Below are positions 59,860 to 64,000 of a stretch of 64,000 nucleotides of DNA, one piece after another. The notes below the pieces were generated by a model. The model made no database searches, was not told the origin of the DNA, and saw nothing but the letters and a program-made list of their open reading frames with translations. Origin of the DNA: Dactylosporangium aurantiacum (GTDB lineage: Bacteria > Actinomycetota > Actinomycetes > Mycobacteriales > Micromonosporaceae); contig NZ_JNYJ01000046.1 of NCBI RefSeq assembly GCF_000716715.1, positions 5,207 to 69,206 of the forward strand, written 5' to 3'. The translations under genes and the position numbers were made by a program. How positions within the stretch are numbered: position 1 is the stretch's first letter; every line of letters starts with the position of its first letter.

Positions 59860-60534
59860 ATGGAGATCAACGGAACGGTCGCGCTCGTCACGGGCGCCAA
59901 CCGCGGCCTCGGCCGGCACTTCGCCCTGGAACTGCTCGAGCGCGGCGCGTCGAAGGTGTACGCCACCGCCCGCGACCCACGCGCCGTGGACCTGCCCGGT
60001 GCCCGGGTGCTGCGGCTGGACATCACCGACGCCGGCAGCGTCGCCGCCGCCGCGGCCGCCGCGCAGGACGTGAACCTGCTGGTGAACAACGCCGGCGTCG
60101 CCACGCACACCAACCTGCTCGACGGCGACCTGGACGCCATCCGGCTGGAGATGGAGACGCACTACTTCGGCACGCTGCGCGTCGTGCGGGCGTTCGCGCC
60201 CGTCCTGGCCGGCAACGGCGGCGGCGCGATCCTCAACGTGCTGTCGGTGCTGTCGTGGGCGAACTACGACGGCGCCAACGCCTACAGCGCCGCGAAGGCC
60301 GCCCAGTGGAGCCTCACCAACGGCATCCGCGTCGAACTGGCCGGCCACGGCACCACCGTCACCGGCGTGCACCTCGGCGCCGCCGACACCGACATGACGG
60401 CCGGCTTCGACGTGCCGAAGCTCGACCCGCGGTACGTCGCGGCGACCGCCCTGGACGGGGTCGCCGCCGGACTGTCCGAGGTCCTCGTCGACGACGCCAG
60501 CCGCGCCGCGAAAGCCGCCCTCGCCGGCGTCTAG
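59860..60534 (+). CDS. Short-chain dehydrogenase/reductase
   Basis: A 224-residue SDR. The cofactor loop is TGANRGLG (about 10-17), the NNAG motif follows near 79-82, and the catalytic Ser/Tyr-Lys are in LSVLSWANYDGANAYSAAK. It is shorter than classical SDRs; substrate unknown. A MerR-type promoter drives it, and the mRNA is probably leaderless. Confidence 0.88.
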   Translation: MEINGTVALVTGANRGLGRHFALELLERGASKVYATARDPRAVDLPGARVLRLDITDAGSVAAAAAAAQDVNLLVNNAGVATHTNLLDGDLDAIRLEMETHYFGTLRVVRAFAPVLAGNGGGAILNVLSVLSWANYDGANAYSAAKAAQWSLTNGIRVELAGHGTTVTGVHLGAADTDMTAGFDVPKLDPRYVAATALDGVAAGLSEVLVDDASRAAKAALAGV

Positions 60535-60544
60535 GGTCGGGTGC

Positions 60545-61111
60545 GTGCCGTCGCTCGTGACCCCCGCGCTGCCCGCCGGGACCCTCGCCGCCCTCACCCA
60601 GCCGACCCTCACGGACGGCGGTGCGCTGCGGCTCCGGCCCTGGCGGGCGGCCGACGCGCCCGCCGTGCAGGCCGCGTACGCCGACCCCGACATCCAACGC
60701 TGGCACTGCCGGGCGATGAACGCCGCCGAGGCCCGCGACTGGATCGCCCGCTGGCCCGCCAGATGGCAGGCCGAGACCGGCGCCGGCTGGGCCGCCACCC
60801 TCGACGACCAGGTCGTCGGCCAGATCAGCCTGCGCCACATCGACCTGTTCGAGGCTCTCGCCGAGATCTCGTACTGGGTGCTGCCGCACGCCCGCGGCAA
60901 CCGCGTCGCCGGACGGGCCCTCGCGGCGGTGACCGGCTGGGCGTTCGGCGAGCTCGGCCTGCACCGGGTCGAGGTGTGCCACTCCACCGCGAACCTCGCC
61001 TCCTGCCGGGTCGCGCAGCGCGGCGGGTATCGGCTCGAAGGCACCAAACGCGGCGAGGCGAGGCACACCGACGGCTGGCACGACATGCACCTGCACGCCA
61101 GGGTCGCCTGA
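60545..61111 (+). CDS. GNAT acetyltransferase (RimJ/RimL-like)
   Basis: A 188-residue acetyltransferase of the RimJ/RimL type: LRLRPWRAADAPAVQAAYADPDIQRWH at the N-terminus, the GNRVAGRALAAVTGWAF acetyl-CoA loop and HSTANLASCRVAQRGGY near the end. GTG 60545 lies 7 nt after TAGGGT, which overlaps the SDR stop codon (TAG), so the gene has its own leaderless promoter. Confidence 0.87.
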   Translation: MPSLVTPALPAGTLAALTQPTLTDGGALRLRPWRAADAPAVQAAYADPDIQRWHCRAMNAAEARDWIARWPARWQAETGAGWAATLDDQVVGQISLRHIDLFEALAEISYWVLPHARGNRVAGRALAAVTGWAFGELGLHRVEVCHSTANLASCRVAQRGGYRLEGTKRGEARHTDGWHDMHLHARVA

Positions 61112-61141
61112 CGTGAGCCGCCGGCCGGTATCGTCCGGGCG

Positions 61142-61975
61142 GTGACAACGCTGTTGGTGACCGGTGCGACCGGTGCGTTGGGTCGGCGCGTGTACGACCG
61201 GGCCGCCGCCACCGGCTGGAACACCGTCGGCACGTACTTCGCCGCCGCCGAGGGCTCCGCCGAGCTGCGCCTGGACATCCGCGACCGGGCCGCCGTCGAC
61301 GCCGCCCTGCGTGACCTGCGCCCCGCCGCGGTGATCCACACCGCGGCCGGCCGGGACCGCGGCGACTGGCGGTCCATCGCCGACGGCGCCGCGCACGTGG
61401 CCCTCGCCGCCGCCGCGGTCGGCGCCCGCCTCGTCCACGTGTCCAGCGACGCGATCTTCTCCGGCCGGGAGGTCCACTACACCGAGGACGCCCTGCCCGA
61501 CCCGACCTACCGGTACGGCGCCGCGAAGGCCGCCGCGGAGACCGCCGTCCAGGCGATCGCCCCCGCCGCCGTCCTCGTCCGCACGTCCACGATCGTCGGC
61601 GGCGGCCGCGGCGCCCACGAGGTCCTCACCCACGCCCTGGCCAGCGGCGCGCGCACCGGGTACCTGTTCACCGACGAGATCCGCATGCCGGTCCACGTCG
61701 ACGACCTCGCCGACGCGCTGCTCGAGCTCGCCGCCACCGGCGACGTCCGGGGCCCGTTGCACGTCACCGGCCCGGAACCGGTCAGCCGGCACGCCCTCGG
61801 GCTGATGGTCGCCGCCCGTGACGGCCTGGACCCGGCGTCGATCCCGGCCGCCCGCAGCGCCGACGTCATGCCGGGCCGCCCCCTCGACGTCCGCCTCGAC
61901 TGCACCCTCGCCCGGTCCCTGCTGCGGACCACCCTGCGCCCCGCGTCGCAGTTCATGACGCAGCCCGTGCGGTGA
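61142..61975 (+). CDS. RmlD-like NAD(P)-dependent sugar-nucleotide reductase
   Basis: A 277-residue extended SDR. The cofactor loop is TGATGALG (7-14), AAVIHTAAGRD resembles RmlD, and the YRYGAAK motif holds the catalytic Tyr and Lys. RmlD family members reduce dTDP-4-keto-rhamnose; the substrate here is uncertain. GTG 61142 lies 7 nt after TATCGT. Confidence 0.83.
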   Translation: MTTLLVTGATGALGRRVYDRAAATGWNTVGTYFAAAEGSAELRLDIRDRAAVDAALRDLRPAAVIHTAAGRDRGDWRSIADGAAHVALAAAAVGARLVHVSSDAIFSGREVHYTEDALPDPTYRYGAAKAAAETAVQAIAPAAVLVRTSTIVGGGRGAHEVLTHALASGARTGYLFTDEIRMPVHVDDLADALLELAATGDVRGPLHVTGPEPVSRHALGLMVAARDGLDPASIPAARSADVMPGRPLDVRLDCTLARSLLRTTLRPASQFMTQPVR

Positions 61976-62055
61976 GGCCGGACGAGGCGATCGTCGAAGC
62001 CGCGTCCGAGGACGCGGTGCTCGCCGCGTGCCGGCAGGGCACGACGCCGCCCTGA
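61972..62055 (+). CDS. Possible 27-codon peptide after the reductase
   Basis: A GTG overlapping the reductase stop (GTGA) opens a 27-residue frame, acidic at first (MRPDEAIVEAASEDA) with one Cys. It could be a coupled small peptide, or the residue of a longer gene. The evidence is only its coupled start. Confidence 0.2.
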   Translation: MRPDEAIVEAASEDAVLAACRQGTTPP

Positions 62056-62068
62056 GACCGCGGGCGGG

Positions 62069-63796
62069 TCAGGAGTAGGGGCCGTGCGACAGCACCTGGA
62101 ACGCGACCCACGCCACGGTCGCCGCGCCGAGCGCCACGTGCACCGCCCACCGGGCGGCAGTCGAACCGGCGGCCACCTTCGTGGCGACCCACGCGAGCGC
62201 CACCAGCAGCACCGGCACGATGTTGTAGGTGATCCGGTACGCCCAGAAGCCCATGCCGAACAGGAACAGCACGGTCACCGCCCCGGTGACGGCGGTGGCG
62301 AGCAGCGCCGCGCGCTGGACGGGCGCGTCCGGACCGGCGCCGGCCGGTGGCACCAGCCGCACACCGGTCACGACGGCGGCCGCGACCAGCAGCCCGAGCG
62401 CCCCGGCCCACGGCCAGCCGACCTCGATGAGCTGCTGCGACGTCTCCGCGGTCGCGTCGGCCACCGCCTGGGCGAACGCGGCGCCGCCCTCACGCAACGC
62501 CTCGGGCAGCCACACGAACTCGTGGTACACCACCGTCTCGTGGTTGTAGTAGGAGCCGGCAACCGCGACGCAGACCGCGATCCAGGCGAGGCTCGGCGCG
62601 GCGGCGACGGCCCCGAGGACCGCGAGCCGGCCGGCGAGCCGTGGCAGGCGGCGCGGCCACGGCACCGTCCCACCACCGGTGCTCTCCCGGGGTGTGGTGG
62701 CGGCGTCCGGTGTACCGGCAGCGCCCGCCGGCTGCGGCACGGCTGCGGTGCCGGCCTGGCCGGACGCGACGAGCGCCGGCGCGGACACCTCACTCGGCGC
62801 GTGGCGCCGCTGCCTGGGCAGCGTGACCGTCGTGGGGACCGGGGCGCGGCGCAGGGCCGCGTACCCCATCAGCAGTCCCGCCACGGCGAGCGGGACGATG
62901 AAGCTGCCGTACACCAGCATGCTCAGGCCGAGCGACAGGCCGAGGACGGCCAGTTGGCGCGGTGACGGCTGCCGGGTCAGCAGCCAGGCGCCGACGGCGA
63001 TCGCGACGACCGGCACGAACAGCGCGAACATCTGCTGGTGCGGGGACCAGTAGTACGCCTTCGTCACGTCGTTGACCATGAGCGACGTGCCGGTGAGGCC
63101 GACGACGACCCAGCTGACGCCCAGCCTGCGCAGCAGCCAGCAGAACAGCGCCAGGGTCGCCGCCGCGATCAGCAGGTTGATCAGCACCAGCGGCACGTAC
63201 GCGCTGTCGTCGGAGCCGTACGCCCGGTCGAGGCCGACCGCGGACGCGACCGGCCCCACCACGGCCGTCGCGGCCGCGCTGAGGAACACGTACCCGGGGC
63301 GCGACTGGCGGGTGTTCCCGGTGTCCAGGACCATCCCCGGGTCGTGCGCCAGCTCCAGGAACTGCCCCGAGTCGCAGTTCAGCGGGTATGCGAGGGCACT
63401 GTTGATCCGGATCGTCTCGCCGCACGGCACCGTGTCCCAGACCGGCGCCAGCAGCAGCAGGTGCGCGGCGGCGAGGGTGCCGGCCACGCCGACCAGCGCG
63501 ACCGTGCGGATCCTCGGTGCCCGGCCGGCCAGCGGGACGTCGGCCTTGCGGCGCCGCGCCTCGACCCACCCCAGGGCCGCCAGCAGCACCACCCCGGCCA
63601 GCCAGATCATCGCGATCCTGGCCACCGGCATCGGCTCCAGCCACAGCGACCCGCCGGTGCCGCGATCACCGCAGCGCAACCAGCCGAACACGCACATCGC
63701 CACGCCACGCCGGTCGACGAGCACCCATGCGGCGACACAGCCGCACCAGATGGCCAGCAGCCAGGTCGTGTACATCGTGCGGATCGCCGACAGCAT
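62069..63796 (-). CDS. Large polytopic membrane protein, unknown
   Basis: A 575-residue protein with about 11-12 hydrophobic segments and long non-cytoplasmic loops, including one with paired Cys (VPCGETI, LNCDSG). The layout recalls GT-C glycosyltransferases or membrane mannosyltransferases, but the usual acidic loop-1 motif is not evident. A hydrophilic Pro/Ala/Thr-rich insert lies near 335-385. The ATG at 63796 lies 7 nt after TACGCT. It is divergent from a GT2 gene, so the pair may act in cell-surface glycan synthesis. Confidence 0.7.
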   Translation of the reverse strand: MLSAIRTMYTTWLLAIWCGCVAAWVLVDRRGVAMCVFGWLRCGDRGTGGSLWLEPMPVARIAMIWLAGVVLLAALGWVEARRRKADVPLAGRAPRIRTVALVGVAGTLAAAHLLLLAPVWDTVPCGETIRINSALAYPLNCDSGQFLELAHDPGMVLDTGNTRQSRPGYVFLSAAATAVVGPVASAVGLDRAYGSDDSAYVPLVLINLLIAAATLALFCWLLRRLGVSWVVVGLTGTSLMVNDVTKAYYWSPHQQMFALFVPVVAIAVGAWLLTRQPSPRQLAVLGLSLGLSMLVYGSFIVPLAVAGLLMGYAALRRAPVPTTVTLPRQRRHAPSEVSAPALVASGQAGTAAVPQPAGAAGTPDAATTPRESTGGGTVPWPRRLPRLAGRLAVLGAVAAAPSLAWIAVCVAVAGSYYNHETVVYHEFVWLPEALREGGAAFAQAVADATAETSQQLIEVGWPWAGALGLLVAAAVVTGVRLVPPAGAGPDAPVQRAALLATAVTGAVTVLFLFGMGFWAYRITYNIVPVLLVALAWVATKVAAGSTAARWAVHVALGAATVAWVAFQVLSHGPYS

Positions 63797-63905
63797 GCCG
63801 GGCAGCGTAGCGCGCTGCGGACGGGCCCAACCCCGTGCCTCCTGCGCCGTTCGGGCAACCGCTAAGGTCCATTCGCCTGGACCCCACCACCCCCGGAGCT
63901 CCGTG

Positions 63906-64000
63906 ATGAAGCTGTCGATCCTGATGCCGGTCTACAACGAGGAAGTCCGCGTCGCCGACGCCGTGAAGCAGGCACTGGACGTGGACTACCCGACCGAGAT
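63906..64000 (+). CDS. Family 2 glycosyltransferase, N-terminal part (cut by window edge)
   Basis: The visible 31 residues read MKLSILMPVYNEE, then a helix, the classical start of GT2 enzymes. A CGGAG site lies 5-10 nt before the ATG, and a -10-like TAAGGT (63863-63868) lies about 40 nt upstream, so this gene has a normal leader. Confidence 0.85.
   Translation, partial: MKLSILMPVYNEEVRVADAVKQALDVDYPTE

Noticed and set aside
1..64000. tRNA, rRNA, CRISPR arrays, prophage or biosynthetic megasynthase genes
   Set aside because: Reading intergenic gaps and protein content gave no cloverleaf, no regular spacer array, no phage structural genes and no PKS/NRPS domains. A tRNAscan or Rfam run could still reveal a small RNA.

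Overview
The window is high-GC actinobacterial chromosome (codon third positions almost all G or C). Lsr2 (6330-6695), RbpA (45377-45721), a conservon-type kinase/Roadblock/DUF742/GTPase operon (24801-28828) and separate Lnt and polyprenol-phosphate-mannose synthase genes (36230-38829) point to the Actinomycetia, most likely a Micromonosporaceae-type genome. The family assignment is an inference from gene content. No plasmid, phage or CRISPR hallmark is visible. The only mobile-element trace is a decayed IS256-type transposase fragment near 6.9-7.1 kb.

Layout. 0-7 kb: an ATP-grasp gene cut by the window edge, an IroE-like esterase, a PspC protein, a stress-domain membrane protein, a repeat-containing membrane protein, an AI-2E-type permease divergent from a PlsC acyltransferase plus acyl-ACP desaturase, then lsr2. 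7-10 kb: IS remnant and a fold-type III PLP decarboxylase coupled to an MFS exporter. 10-18 kb, all minus strand: a GGDEF-EAL signalling protein, a ROK regulator with an unusual insertion, and a xylose/ribose-type ABC importer (permease, ATPase, binding lipoprotein). 18-23 kb: a DUF1963 protein, an L,D-transpeptidase lipoprotein and an M15 peptidase lipoprotein sharing one promoter, and an anchored beta-propeller protein. 23-35.5 kb: lysine degradation genes (kamA, kdd, an amidohydrolase, kamD, kamE, kal and a MutL-type reactivase), with the conservon between kamA and the rest. 35.5-42 kb: a candidate non-coding transcription unit, then a tightly packed lnt-ppm1-fxsA-kinase-like-DUF4037 operon and small genes. 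42-47 kb: a secreted protein, an MFS gene, a STAS protein, a pentapeptide-repeat protein, rbpA and a coiled-coil zinc-finger protein. 47-52 kb: a DHA2 efflux pump and methyltransferase divergent from a cupin-type XRE regulator, then an erythromycin-esterase homologue. 52-64 kb: a chemotaxis receptor operon, a TetR/SnoaL-like pair, a NarL-type two-component system, a PmtA-like methyltransferase with a DedA protein, a MerR regulator facing an SDR gene, a GNAT, a RmlD-like reductase, a large polytopic membrane protein and the start of a family 2 glycosyltransferase.

How the genes work together. The clearest pathway is lysine to beta-lysine (KamA), to 3,5-diaminohexanoate (KamD/KamE, kept active by the MutL-type ATPase), to 3-keto-5-aminohexanoate (Kdd), and from 3-aminobutyryl-CoA to crotonyl-CoA (Kal). 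The cleavage enzyme Kce is not in the window, and an amidohydrolase sits inside the operon. The ABC importer with its ROK regulator forms a sugar-uptake unit. It carries a strong hairpin after the binding-protein gene that should lower expression of the downstream genes.

A repeated feature of the DNA is a -10-like hexamer (TANNNT or a near match) placed 5-8 nt before an ATG or GTG. It is seen for about 20 genes and implies leaderless mRNAs. Several intergenic dyads and repeats look like operators for the neighbouring regulators (MerR, TetR, XRE-cupin, ROK).
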